18,562 nt of DNA from Firmicutes bacterium UBA6132 (GCA_002435835.1 DIVM01000078.1:1-18562), one strand, 5' to 3'. Shown: positions 1 through 7,880, counted from the first letter of the stretch. The notes: generated by a model from the sequence alone, not told the origin. Program-made: numbers and translations.

Positions 1-335
1 ATTGGTCCATTCTCAACAAAATATTTTGCCTCTCTTTGGTAGTGGCCATAGTCAGGATTTGTTTGGACTGTGTGAAAAAGACTAACCGAAAACAAAATAC
101 ATATCACAAAAATTATAATATGTTTTATTCGAGTGCTTAGGAGTAACTCATATTTTAAATATAGTTTGCTTAATAACAAAAAGACAGCTAATATTAAAGG
201 GAAAAAAATAACTGGAATATTGATTGGAGCGTAATTACGAAACAGCATTTCCCTGGGGACTGTAAATCCTGAGCCTTGATTAATTAACCAAATATTAAAT
301 ATAAATATCAAAAATGTCAGTATATAAGCAATCAT
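1..335 (-). CDS. Membrane protein, GT-C-like, N-terminal part only
   Basis: Open frame read leftward from an ATG at 335 to the window edge, 111 codons without a stop, so only the N-terminus is present. The visible part has three hydrophobic segments (about residues 2-18, 39-56 and 75-92). The third is followed by PDYGHYQREAKYFVENG, which resembles the first extracytoplasmic loop of GT-C fold glycosyltransferases (an acidic residue then Y..a.yf...G). Family knowledge: such enzymes use polyprenyl-phosphate sugars outside the membrane. It is transcribed away from wzx with only 26 bases between the two starts, and a perfect extended -10 lies just upstream. The start is uncertain because the frame stays open upstream and there is no ribosome binding site; ATG 335 is the first ATG after the -10. 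It could also be a different polytopic membrane protein. Confidence 0.65.
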   Translation of the reverse strand, partial: MIAYILTFLIFIFNIWLINQGSGFTVPREMLFRNYAPINIPVIFFPLILAVFLLLSKLYLKYELLLSTRIKHIIIFVICILFSVSLFHTVQTNPDYGHYQREAKYFVENGP

Positions 336-345
336 TTTTTTAGGA

Positions 346-354
346 ATTATAACA
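346..354 (-). promoter_or_regulatory. Extended -10 promoter for the leftward membrane protein gene
   Basis: Read on the minus strand this is TGTTATAAT, a perfect extended -10 (TGn plus TATAAT). The hexamer ends 10 bases before the ATG at 335, so transcription should start only about 3-5 bases before the start codon. No good -35 is seen at 16-18 bases upstream, as expected for an extended -10 promoter. Confidence 0.55.
348..353 (+). promoter_or_regulatory. Possible -10 for the wzx operon
   Basis: TATAAC, five of six to consensus, ends eight bases before the wzx ATG at 362 and overlaps the minus-strand extended -10 almost completely. The -35 region is poor (TAAGCA at 325-330). If real, the wzx message would have a leader of only one or two bases. 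Confidence 0.3.
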
Positions 355-361
355 TTATCAA

Positions 362-1663
362 ATGACCGAAAGAATTTACAATTACTTTATTGGTTTTTTA
401 CCCAATTCACCTACTAAAAAGAGGCTGTATGAAAACTTTTTATCTCTTTCCCTACTTAAAGGATTAACATATTTATTTCCTCTAATTTCACTTCCTTATC
501 TCGTTAGAATTTTAGGTCCGGAAAAATATGGATTGATAGTATTTGCTCAATCTCTTGTAAATTATTTTAATATTATTACCGACTATGGATTTAACTTATC
601 TGCTACAAAAGAAATTTCTATTAATAGAGAAAATATAAATAAAGTATCTGAAATTTTTTCAACAGTAATTTTCATCAAATTATTTTTATTTATATTTAGC
701 TTAGTTATTTTTTCAATTATCGTATTTTCATTTCCAAAATTTAGATCGGATTATCTTATTTTCTATTATTCTTTTATATTAGTATTTAGTAATACATTTT
801 TTCCCGTTTGGTTATTCCAGGGTATGGAAAAAATGAAATTCATTACATATATAACCCTCTTCGCAAGAGTGTTTTTTTTAATATGTATTTTTGTTTTTAT
901 TCACAGTCAAGACCAATACGAACTTGTACCATTATTTAATTCCTTGGGACATTTAATTTCTAGTTTATTAGCAATTTATTTGGCAGTTAAATGTATTGGA
1001 ATAAGTATTATAAGGCCATCTTTTCAGTCAGTAAAATATCAAGTAAAAAATGGTTGGTATTTTTTTGTATCAACTTTTTTTGGAAATTTCTATACCTCAA
1101 GTAATATTTTTATTCTTGGAATTCTCACAAATAATCAATTAGTTGCATATTATCACGGAGCAGATAGAATAATATATGCTTTTAAGGGTTTACTAGTACC
1201 CATTTCTCAAACCGTTTTTCCATTCTTTAGTAATCTATATAATAAATCTGAGGCTAAAAGCATAAATGCTCTTAAAAGACTTGGAGTTTTAATTAGCACT
1301 TTATCTTTTATTTTGTCAATAATTATATTTATATATTCTCCAATAATTACAAAGTTAATTTTGGGGGATCAATTCACTGAGTCAGTTATAATCATGAGAA
1401 TAATGTCATTTGTTCCCTTTGTTGTTTCTCTTAGTAATATATTTGCGACACAAGGTCTTTTCGCATTTAAAGGTGCAAAATCAGCTTCTAAAATTTTTAT
1501 ATTTGCATCTTTATTTCACATTCCAACTTTTATCATTCTTACCTCTGTTTTCTCAATCAAAGGCGCGGCTTTTACGGTATTATTTACTGAGATTTTAGTA
1601 TCAGCCTTTTCTTATTTAAAATTTAAAAATTCATTGGCGCTAAATAAAAAAACATATGAATAA
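362..1663 (+). CDS. wzx: Oligosaccharide flippase, Wzx/RfbX type
   Basis: A 433-residue polytopic membrane protein of the MOP superfamily, of normal length for Wzx flippases, with roughly a dozen hydrophobic segments. Recognisable blocks are NFLSLSLLKGLTYLFPLISL (25-44) with LVRILGPEKYG (47-57), PVWLFQGMEKMKF (148-160) and AYYHGADRIIYAFKGLLVP (262-280) running into QTVFPFFS; these match the RfbX branch closely. Known role of the family: moving undecaprenyl-diphosphate oligosaccharide repeat units from the cytoplasmic to the outer face of the membrane. It heads a four-gene run and overlaps glf by 8 bases, so the substrate probably contains galactofuranose (inference). The first 20 or so residues precede the usual Wzx N-terminus; no in-frame Met offers a better start, and no Shine-Dalgarno is seen. 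Function is clear; substrate is not. Confidence 0.9.
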   Translation: MTERIYNYFIGFLPNSPTKKRLYENFLSLSLLKGLTYLFPLISLPYLVRILGPEKYGLIVFAQSLVNYFNIITDYGFNLSATKEISINRENINKVSEIFSTVIFIKLFLFIFSLVIFSIIVFSFPKFRSDYLIFYYSFILVFSNTFFPVWLFQGMEKMKFITYITLFARVFFLICIFVFIHSQDQYELVPLFNSLGHLISSLLAIYLAVKCIGISIIRPSFQSVKYQVKNGWYFFVSTFFGNFYTSSNIFILGILTNNQLVAYYHGADRIIYAFKGLLVPISQTVFPFFSNLYNKSEAKSINALKRLGVLISTLSFILSIIIFIYSPIITKLILGDQFTESVIIMRIMSFVPFVVSLSNIFATQGLFAFKGAKSASKIFIFASLFHIPTFIILTSVFSIKGAAFTVLFTEILVSAFSYLKFKNSLALNKKTYE

Positions 1664-2747
1664 TAAATATTTGATTGTGGGTGCTGGAATAACAGGTATA
1701 ACTATAACCGAAAGATTGGCCTCAAGAGGAAATGAGGTTATCCTAATTGATCTTAGAAACACAATTGGCGGAAATTGTTATGATTATTTTGATGAAAACA
1801 GAAATTATATTCAAAAATATGGCCCGCATATTTTTCATACAAATGAAACAAGGGTATGGAAGTATCTTTCGAAATATACAAAATTTAACAACTATAGCCA
1901 TTATGTTTATGTCTCTATCTCTAGTAAAAAAATTAATATTCCCTTTAATTTAAATTCGATTGACCTTGTTTTCTCTAGCAAACAGTCAAAAGTTATTAAA
2001 TCTATCTTGCTTGATGAATTCAAATTGAGTGAAAAGATTCCAATCCTTAACTTAAGAAAAAGTAGCAATCCTTTAATTATAAAATTATCTGATTACATTT
2101 ATGAGAATGTTTTTTTAAACTACACTCTTAAGCAATGGGGATTAAAACCAAATGAAATCGATCCGTCCGTTACCGCCAGAGTGCCTGTTTTTATCTCAAA
2201 AGATAATAGATATTTCCAAGATAAATATCAGGGAATTCCAGTAAAGGGATTTTCGGCAATGTTTAATAGTATGATAAAAAATAAAAATATTAAGCTAATA
2301 TTGGGAAAAGATTACAAAAAGATTATTAATGGACAAAATTTTGAAAAGATATTTTACACTGGACCACTTGACTACTTTTTTGACTATAAGTATGGCAAAA
2401 TCTTATATAGGAGAATCAAACTTAAATTTCAAAAATATAACAAAGAATCCTTTCAAATGAATAGTGTAATAAATTATCCTAATAATTATAAATTTACAAG
2501 GAAAACAGAATTTAATAAGTTTCTCTTTTTAAAAAATGATAGCACGATAGTGGCCAAAGAGTATGCGTCATGGGACAAAGGCTTTTTAGGTTATCCAGTC
2601 CAAAATGATAGTAATTTTAAAATTATCGATAAATACATAAATGAAGCAAAAAAATTAAAGAATATTATTTTCGCAGGAAGATTGGCAGAATGTAAATATT
2701 ATAATATTGATCAAGCAGTGAATCGAGCTCTAGAAATTACAAAATGA
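1656..2747 (+). CDS. glf: UDP-galactopyranose mutase
   Basis: A 363-residue FAD enzyme that interconverts UDP-galactopyranose and UDP-galactofuranose in the cytoplasm, giving the donor for galactofuranosyltransferases. Visible features: Rossmann FAD motif GAGITG (9-14), the IGGNCYD block (37-43), YGPHIFHT (55-62), the YTLKQWG substrate-side block (156-162, W161), TARVPV (173-178, R175), NYKFTRKTEF (277-286, R282), GYPV (312-315) and the C-terminal GRLAECKYYNIDQAVNRAL (341-359). These correspond to substrate- and FAD-contacting regions of bacterial Glf, and the length is typical. The final motif reads AECKYY where AEYKYY is common, a mild change. It overlaps wzx by 8 bases and the next gene by 4 (ATGA), so translation is likely coupled. 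It ends on TGA. Confidence 0.95.
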   Translation: MNNKYLIVGAGITGITITERLASRGNEVILIDLRNTIGGNCYDYFDENRNYIQKYGPHIFHTNETRVWKYLSKYTKFNNYSHYVYVSISSKKINIPFNLNSIDLVFSSKQSKVIKSILLDEFKLSEKIPILNLRKSSNPLIIKLSDYIYENVFLNYTLKQWGLKPNEIDPSVTARVPVFISKDNRYFQDKYQGIPVKGFSAMFNSMIKNKNIKLILGKDYKKIINGQNFEKIFYTGPLDYFFDYKYGKILYRRIKLKFQKYNKESFQMNSVINYPNNYKFTRKTEFNKFLFLKNDSTIVAKEYASWDKGFLGYPVQNDSNFKIIDKYINEAKKLKNIIFAGRLAECKYYNIDQAVNRALEITK

Positions 2748-3415
2748 TTGTAATTAAAAATATATTGAAGATTTTTATTCATATACCATACTCTCTTATT
2801 TTTAAATTAAAATATAATTTTTTTCCACCATCGTATTGGTCGGATTTAACTAAATACGAAATTCTTCTTGATCAAGTAGATAAACAAAAAATAATTGAGC
2901 TAGATGGAGATTTTGTTGAAATTGGTTGTTTTTTGGGTGGTGGCACTTACAAACTATGCAAATATTTAGAAGTAAATAAATCAAGTAAAAAAGTATATGC
3001 ATTAGATATTTTTTCACCAAGTTTCGATAAAACAAAATGCTTAAGTGGAAAAAAAATGTCCTCAATATATATGAGTAAACTAAAAGAAAAAAATCAGCTT
3101 GAGTTATATAAAAAAATTACTAAAAATTGTAATAATTTAATTACCTTAGTGGGAGATAGCAAAAAAGTAGAGCTGCCATTGAAAAAAATTTCTTTCGCAT
3201 ATATCGATGGAAATCACTCCGCAGAGTATGTTAGAAATGATTTTAATTTAGTCTGGAGAAAATTAGTTAAGGGTGGAGTAATATCTTTTGATGATTATGG
3301 CTATGATTTACCAAATGTTACCAAACAAATTAATTTATTAATTGCTAAAAATTGTAATAATATTAACAAAATTTGGACTAGTGGTAAAAAAACTATATTT
3401 ATACAGAAAAATTAA
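2744..3415 (+). CDS. TylF/MycF-like SAM-dependent methyltransferase
   Basis: A 223-residue class I SAM-dependent methyltransferase. SAM-binding motif I is FVEIGCFLGGGT (57-68), the acidic end of strand beta-2 is YALDIF (85-90), then YIDGNHS (153-159) and GGVISFDDYG (177-186), a combination typical of TylF/Methyltransf_24 enzymes, whose DGxHxYE..DD acidic residues bind a metal. Characterised relatives O-methylate sugars. The N-terminal 25 residues are hydrophobic and basic, perhaps membrane-associating. It lies between glf and a galactofuranosyltransferase-like gene, overlapping glf by ATGA, so it probably O-methylates a sugar of the same glycan, possibly as a terminal cap (inference). A nucleotide-sugar or non-sugar substrate cannot be excluded. 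Base composition is very AT-rich, about 20% GC in the 60-base line counted (3061-3120). Confidence 0.8.
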   Translation: MIVIKNILKIFIHIPYSLIFKLKYNFFPPSYWSDLTKYEILLDQVDKQKIIELDGDFVEIGCFLGGGTYKLCKYLEVNKSSKKVYALDIFSPSFDKTKCLSGKKMSSIYMSKLKEKNQLELYKKITKNCNNLITLVGDSKKVELPLKKISFAYIDGNHSAEYVRNDFNLVWRKLVKGGVISFDDYGYDLPNVTKQINLLIAKNCNNINKIWTSGKKTIFIQKN

Positions 3416-3430
3416 TAATTTAAAAAAATA

Positions 3431-4339
3431 ATGAAAAAAAAAGAAAAAATTGCCGCAGTTGTAGTTACATATAATAGAAAAGATTTATTACAAGAATGTT
3501 TAAGTTCACTACTTAAGCAAATAAGGACTCTTGATTTAATAATTATCATTGACAATGCCTCTACTGACGGGACCTGGGAAGTTCTTAATAAAAAATATCT
3601 AAAAAACCCGATCTTTGATTATATTAATTTGGGCAAAAATACCGGTGGTGCAGGAGGGTTTCACTATGGCATCAAAAGAGCTTACAAAAAAGGGTATGAC
3701 TGGGTATGGTGCATGGATGACGACACAATTCCCCAAAAAAATAGCCTCATGGAATTTGAAAAAGCAATAAATATTTTAGAAAAAAATAATATTAATATAG
3801 GATTCTTAGCAAGCAACGTTTTTTGGGTTGATAAGGAAATATGCAGATTAAACAGACCAGCCCTAAATAGATATAGTGAAGATTCATATAAGTATCTAGA
3901 AGAAGGTCTAGTAGAAGTTTGGTCATCATCTTTTGTTAGTATGTTAGTATCAAAAAATGCTATTAAAAGTCGGGGTCTTCCGATAAGCGATTATTTTATT
4001 TGGGGTGACGATGCTGAATATTCTTTAAGAATATCTCATGAGTTCAAATGTTATTTGGTTGGTAAAAGCAAAGTAATTCATAAACCCAAGTCTAATGATA
4101 CTTTTTCTTATAAAAATATATCTAAAGAACAACTATGGAAATATAAATATTCTATAAGAAACATGACTTACACCGTAAGAAAACTAGAGGACAAAAGAAT
4201 AAAAAAAATTCTTTTTAGTTCTTTATTGATAAGATTTATAGATATGATGAAATCAAATAAATATGAGTTTATTCCAATAATATTTTTTTCCTTTATTAAA
4301 GGACTTTTCTTTAACCCAAAAGTTATAAGAAAATTATAA
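3431..4339 (+). CDS. GT2 glycosyltransferase, GlfT1-like galactofuranosyltransferase
   Basis: A 302-residue GT-A fold family 2 enzyme. Motifs in order: AAVVVTYNRKDLL (8-20), IIDNASTDGT (39-48), NTGGAGGFHYGI (70-81), the metal/nucleotide-binding MDDDTIP (95-101), FIWGDDAEYSLR (189-200) with the likely catalytic base, and H217. The TGGAGGFHxG and MDDD signatures are typical of the galactofuranosyltransferase GlfT1 group (COG1216), enzymes that add Galf from UDP-Galf to a polyprenyl-diphosphate-linked acceptor. It is encoded 15 bases after the methyltransferase in the same run as glf, which supports UDP-Galf as donor (inference). The C-terminal 50 residues are basic and hydrophobic. A run of nine A immediately follows the start codon. 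The 3' end overlaps the convergent methyltransferase gene by 6 bases. A rhamnosyl or other hexosyl donor is possible. Confidence 0.85.
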   Translation: MKKKEKIAAVVVTYNRKDLLQECLSSLLKQIRTLDLIIIIDNASTDGTWEVLNKKYLKNPIFDYINLGKNTGGAGGFHYGIKRAYKKGYDWVWCMDDDTIPQKNSLMEFEKAINILEKNNINIGFLASNVFWVDKEICRLNRPALNRYSEDSYKYLEEGLVEVWSSSFVSMLVSKNAIKSRGLPISDYFIWGDDAEYSLRISHEFKCYLVGKSKVIHKPKSNDTFSYKNISKEQLWKYKYSIRNMTYTVRKLEDKRIKKILFSSLLIRFIDMMKSNKYEFIPIIFFSFIKGLFFNPKVIRKL

Positions 4340-4963
4340 GTTATTTTTTCGAAGGATAAAAAAATGATGATAATTATTTATGGGTATTCTGAAATCTTCA
4401 ACTATTTCAAACCCTGACCCCATAATATATTTCCTAATTTTAGTAAAAGAGTAGTTTTTCATACCAATTTCCCAATAATGGTCACTCGACAATGGTTTAT
4501 TAGGATGAAAAAAAGGAGTCAAAAAGGTTAAATTTATAAATGATTTATTAATAATTTTCCTAATAAAGGGAAACTTAATTACGGCACTAAACTGTATAGA
4601 AGAATATGGGAGAGATATTAAAACATCTTTTTTAGATACTCTATACAATTCATTCAATGAAGCTTCAAAGTCCTTCCATGGGAGATGTTCTAGAACTTCA
4701 AACGCAAGAACTAAATCGTAAGACCTATTTTTAAAGGGAAGATTTCTAATATCAGCAACAAAATCAGGATTTGTGTCCTTCCTAATGTCACACGTCTCAA
4801 CATCATACCCATTGTTTATCAAATAAGAAGAGACTGTCTTGTTTTCAATGCCTATTTCAAGTATTTTATTAGGATTAAATTTTTTCACAAGAAAGATTTG
4901 ATAATAATAAGAGATAAATCTTTCTAAAGTATCATAACTACTTGTATTTTTTGATATTTTCAT
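4334..4963 (-). CDS. Class I SAM-dependent methyltransferase
   Basis: A 209-residue protein of the Methyltransf_11/UbiE-like group. Visible are KILEIGIENKTVSSYL (33-48, motif I region), the beta-2 acidic residue in ETCDIRKD (56-63), VADIRNLPF (69-77), YDLVLAFEVLEHLP (82-95) and ISLPYSS (116-122), followed by DHYWEIGMKNYS (161-172). Motif I reads EIGIEN rather than the usual ExGxGxG, so the glycine-rich loop is unusual, although the remaining motifs are good. Small methyltransferases ending in a DHYWEIG-type block commonly lie in polysaccharide loci; the target here is unknown. It stands alone on its strand, convergent with the GlfT1-like gene and divergent from the next GT2. A TATAAT on its strand at 4986-4981 is a possible promoter, about 17 bases before the ATG. 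No ribosome binding site is seen. Confidence 0.8.
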   Translation of the reverse strand: MKISKNTSSYDTLERFISYYYQIFLVKKFNPNKILEIGIENKTVSSYLINNGYDVETCDIRKDTNPDFVADIRNLPFKNRSYDLVLAFEVLEHLPWKDFEASLNELYRVSKKDVLISLPYSSIQFSAVIKFPFIRKIINKSFINLTFLTPFFHPNKPLSSDHYWEIGMKNYSFTKIRKYIMGSGFEIVEDFRIPINNYHHFFILRKNNL

Positions 4964-5013
4964 ATAAAGGTAATAATATTATTATATTTTTCCTAAAAAA
5001 CATATATACTACT

Positions 5014-5019
5014 TATACT
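5014..5019 (+). promoter_or_regulatory. Likely -10 for the GT2 gene at 5026, leaderless start
   Basis: TATACT (five of six to TATAAT) ends six bases before the ATG at 5026. The expected transcription start falls on or beside the A of the start codon. The -35 region (around 4990-4996) is a weak match. It supports 5026 rather than 4942 as the gene start, because an ATG at 4942 would lie upstream of this promoter. Confidence 0.4.
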
Positions 5020-5025
5020 ATAAAT

Positions 5026-5907
5026 ATGAAAAATTCACCATTAGTTTCGGTTATCATTCCAACATTTAACCGCTCCAATTTATTATTAAGAGCAGTAAAA
5101 AGTGTTTTATCTCAAACATATTCTAAAATCGAGGTAATCGTCATTGATGACGCTTCAACGGATAATACCGAAAATACTATAAAAAAAATTCAAAAAATAC
5201 ATAAAAATATTTTATATATAAAACACAAAGATAACAAAGGCGGATCAGCTGCCAGAAATTCGGGAATAAAAAAATCAAAAGGTGAATATGTAGCTTTTCT
5301 CGATGATGATGACCAATGGTTGCCTGAAAAAATCAATAAGCAAATTACCTGCCTAAAAAATAAAGACAGAGATTGGGGAGGTGTATACTGCGGTTATAAA
5401 ATCATTATAAAAAACAGATTAATTGAAAAAAATAAAGTCAGTAATAAAGAGGGTAATCTTACAAAAGATATATTTTTAATGAGATCAAATGCATATGGAT
5501 CAACATTATTAGTAAGAAAAGAGGTATTTAAAAAAATAGGGCTTTTTGACGAAAGCTTTAAAAGACACCAAGACCTTGAATTTATTATAAGGTTCTTTAG
5601 AGAATATAAATTATGTTCAGTTCCAGAAGTTTTAGTAAATGTATATGGTCATAATTTCCCTAAAGCGGAGTCGGTAATTGAAATTAAAAATAAATTTTTT
5701 ACTAAATTTAAAAACGATTTAAATCGATTTTCTGCTCAAGAAATCAATCATATATACGCAGTAAGTTATCTCGAAATAGCTAGTTTATTTGCAAGAGAAA
5801 AAAACATTAGAAAAACTGTTGAGTATTTAAACATTTCTTTGAAGAAAAAAATTATAAACCCTATTTATTATTTTAAATTATTGATTACCATATTCTTTAA
5901 TTTATAA
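5026..5907 (+). CDS. GT2 glycosyltransferase
   Basis: A 293-residue GT-A fold enzyme of family 2. Motifs: SVIIPTFNRSNLLLRAVKSV (8-27), IVIDDASTDNT (38-48), KGGSAARNSGI (71-81), FLDDDDQWLPEK (91-102) with the metal-binding DxD, and HQDLEFIIRF (181-190) as the acceptor-side acidic motif. The C-terminal 60 residues are helical and basic. Such enzymes act at the cytoplasmic membrane face and transfer one sugar from a nucleotide donor; the donor cannot be read from sequence. I place the start at 5026 because the GT2 core begins immediately after it; the frame extends back to 4942, but those 28 residues are non-family, hydrophobic, overlap the divergent gene and precede the likely -10. It is followed after 5 bases by a small membrane protein gene. 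Confidence 0.88.
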   Translation: MKNSPLVSVIIPTFNRSNLLLRAVKSVLSQTYSKIEVIVIDDASTDNTENTIKKIQKIHKNILYIKHKDNKGGSAARNSGIKKSKGEYVAFLDDDDQWLPEKINKQITCLKNKDRDWGGVYCGYKIIIKNRLIEKNKVSNKEGNLTKDIFLMRSNAYGSTLLVRKEVFKKIGLFDESFKRHQDLEFIIRFFREYKLCSVPEVLVNVYGHNFPKAESVIEIKNKFFTKFKNDLNRFSAQEINHIYAVSYLEIASLFAREKNIRKTVEYLNISLKKKIINPIYYFKLLITIFFNL

Positions 5908-5912
5908 CCTCA

Positions 5913-6206
5913 ATGAATGTATTTTTTATTTTTATAAAGAATATTTTACTGTTTTTAATAATCTATCTTTTACCCGGATATTTATTTTTACTAATTACTC
6001 TTAAGATTGCTCTAAATAAATTAGAAATTCTCATACTGTCAATTCCATTTTCATTAACAATATTATCCTTACTAATATTCCTTCAGTATTTTTTATTAAA
6101 TAGGCAAATTAACTATAGCTTAATTACGTCAACATCTATTTGTATACTTGCAATTGAATCTATTATTTTGCTAATTAGAGAATATAAAAAAAGAAAACTA
6201 CATTAA
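5913..6206 (+). CDS. Small membrane protein of unknown function, perhaps a remnant
   Basis: A 97-residue, very hydrophobic protein with three predicted membrane segments (about 8-30, 39-60 and 68-88) and a basic tail REYKKRKLH. The first segment contains YLLPGYLFLLI (18-28); an LPGY block followed by a segment rich in Leu, Ile and Ser is seen at the N-terminus of larger polytopic membrane proteins, for example DUF1616-type and some GT-C proteins. This could therefore be the surviving N-terminus of a bigger protein, or a genuine small partner of the upstream GT2, 5 bases away. It ends convergently, overlapping the next minus-strand gene by 9 bases, exactly at a strand-switch junction. I do not recognise a function. 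No ribosome binding site is visible. Confidence 0.55.
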   Translation: MNVFFIFIKNILLFLIIYLLPGYLFLLITLKIALNKLEILILSIPFSLTILSLLIFLQYFLLNRQINYSLITSTSICILAIESIILLIREYKKRKLH

Positions 6207-7868
6207 CTTAAATACTTTAATAAAATCATTTCCCTCTTCGATATTTCTAATAAGCAGAATTTTCTTATTGTTCTCTAAATATTCAATTGTTTTTTCGGGA
6301 ATATGATCATATAAACCTCTGTTTTTTAAATTAATATTTGAAACAACTAAATATTCCACACCAAAATATTCTTTAACAAGATTATAATATTTATCTATTT
6401 TCTCTTCTTCGATATTTTCAAAAAATAAATTAGAGAACCAAACATAATCTTTTTTTACATAATGTCCAAATTGGATGTCACTTGCTAAAAATATTTTATT
6501 TTCAAATTCATTTTCTGATAGTATTTGGTTGCCGAGTTTTGAATACAATACTTCTTGATTATAATTCCATCTTCCTGTATTGGAATATATTTTTTTATGC
6601 TGAATATATAAAAAACTTACACACAAGGAAAATATTATTAAAATATTAATTAATATGGAATAGTAGTTTTTATTTAAAAAATTAAACTTTTTCAAAGAAA
6701 AAAATAAATGAAGAGGATAAAATAACAAAAAGAGCAACAATGAGGATAAAATAATGTTATATTGGGTAATTCTTAAATTTTCATAATTTAAAAAAAATAG
6801 CTCAGAGGCAAAAATAGTAAACACCAAAGAAAAAAATAACTTGTTTTTCTTTAATAGTGAGACAATAGAGATAACAATTAATACTAATGTAAATTTATTA
6901 AGATTTTCAGAATTAGATAAATAACCAAAATTCCAGAAATAATTTGAAATCATATATAAATTTTCTTTAAATTTAATATTTCTGTGATATGAGAGTTTTC
7001 TGCTTTCCAGTCCTGATATTGGCTGATATTTTGAATTAAAAAAATTATCAGTAATTAAGTTTGAGAAAGGTATAGATTTTGGGATAGATAAAGTCCCAAC
7101 TGGATATCCCAAACTACCTATACCTTTAAGTTGAGCAAAAAGAGGCAATGAGACAGTTAACATAAAAATCATAATTATTAATATAAACGTTTTTATTTGT
7201 TTTTTAATTAATAAATAACCAGACAAGACGGCTAAAGCTGCAAACCCATTAAATAATCCTAGGTGCTTTGTTATTGACAAACATCCTAAAAAATAAGCTG
7301 TAAGTACCCATATCCATCTACTTCTATATAAAAAATTATTATTAAGCTTCATCACGAAAAACATAAAAGATAAGAACATCATTAATAAGAATGGTTCCAT
7401 AAAATTAATCAACAATGATCTGTTAGAGGTGATTAAAAACACTGAAACAGGAATAATTATTCTAATAGATTTATATTTCTGCAATATAAGATACATTATG
7501 GAGGTATTAATAAGATTTATTAGAATAGAAAAAATTGGAGAAAACAAATTTAGATTAAATATCTTATTAAATGTCGCAAGGGATAAGTGATAAAACTGCG
7601 TATATCCAATAGGAGTATAGGTGATCTGATCATTAATTTTTTGACCATTAAATATTTTATATGGCATTTCATAAGTAATTTTTCCAATTTTATAAATATT
7701 TTCTGCAATTAAAGAATGAGTATACCCATCACCTTCAAGCATTCCTGTTAAGTTATTCCCAGAACATAGATAATAACAACTAATAATAAGTGTAAATATA
7801 AACAATAAAATAAAGTCAAAATAATTTTTTGAAAATTCATAAATAGATTGAAAGGTTTTTATTATCAC
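6198..7868 (-). CDS. Polytopic membrane protein, GT-C/ArnT-PMT-like glycosyltransferase
   Basis: A 556-residue protein with about ten membrane segments between residues 18 and 422 and a soluble C-terminal domain (about 430-556). After the first segment comes LEGDGYTHSLIAENIYKIGK (44-63), matching the acidic first-loop motif of GT-C enzymes (PMT/ArnT/GT39 group), and KHLGLFNGFAALAVLSGY (201-218) resembles their conserved third-to-fourth helix region. Family role: transfer of a sugar from polyprenyl phosphate to an outside acceptor. This suits the two DPM1/GtrB-like donor synthases upstream in the same run (inference). The start codon is GTG; the frame has no good ATG before the first membrane segment. 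Gap to the upstream GT4 gene is 12 bases. It is extremely AT-rich (15% GC at 6661-6720). A Wzy-like polymerase is an alternative, but the loop motif favours GT-C. Confidence 0.75.
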   Translation of the reverse strand: MIIKTFQSIYEFSKNYFDFILLFIFTLIISCYYLCSGNNLTGMLEGDGYTHSLIAENIYKIGKITYEMPYKIFNGQKINDQITYTPIGYTQFYHLSLATFNKIFNLNLFSPIFSILINLINTSIMYLILQKYKSIRIIIPVSVFLITSNRSLLINFMEPFLLMMFLSFMFFVMKLNNNFLYRSRWIWVLTAYFLGCLSITKHLGLFNGFAALAVLSGYLLIKKQIKTFILIIMIFMLTVSLPLFAQLKGIGSLGYPVGTLSIPKSIPFSNLITDNFFNSKYQPISGLESRKLSYHRNIKFKENLYMISNYFWNFGYLSNSENLNKFTLVLIVISIVSLLKKNKLFFSLVFTIFASELFFLNYENLRITQYNIILSSLLLFLLFYPLHLFFSLKKFNFLNKNYYSILINILIIFSLCVSFLYIQHKKIYSNTGRWNYNQEVLYSKLGNQILSENEFENKIFLASDIQFGHYVKKDYVWFSNLFFENIEEEKIDKYYNLVKEYFGVEYLVVSNINLKNRGLYDHIPEKTIEYLENNKKILLIRNIEEGNDFIKVFKLM

Positions 7869-7880
7869 TTTTAAAACGGC

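Noticed and set aside
2745..2747. Possibility that TGA is read as glycine, as in some candidate-phylum bacteria
   Set aside because: TGA ends glf, the dehydrogenase and the second flippase exactly at ATGA overlaps with the next gene and at the normal family length, so it acts as a stop.
4942..5025. Upstream in-frame ATG that would lengthen the GT2 at 5026 by 28 residues
   Set aside because: The added residues are hydrophobic and not part of the GT2 N-terminus, they overlap the divergent methyltransferase start, and a -10-like hexamer lies between the two ATGs.
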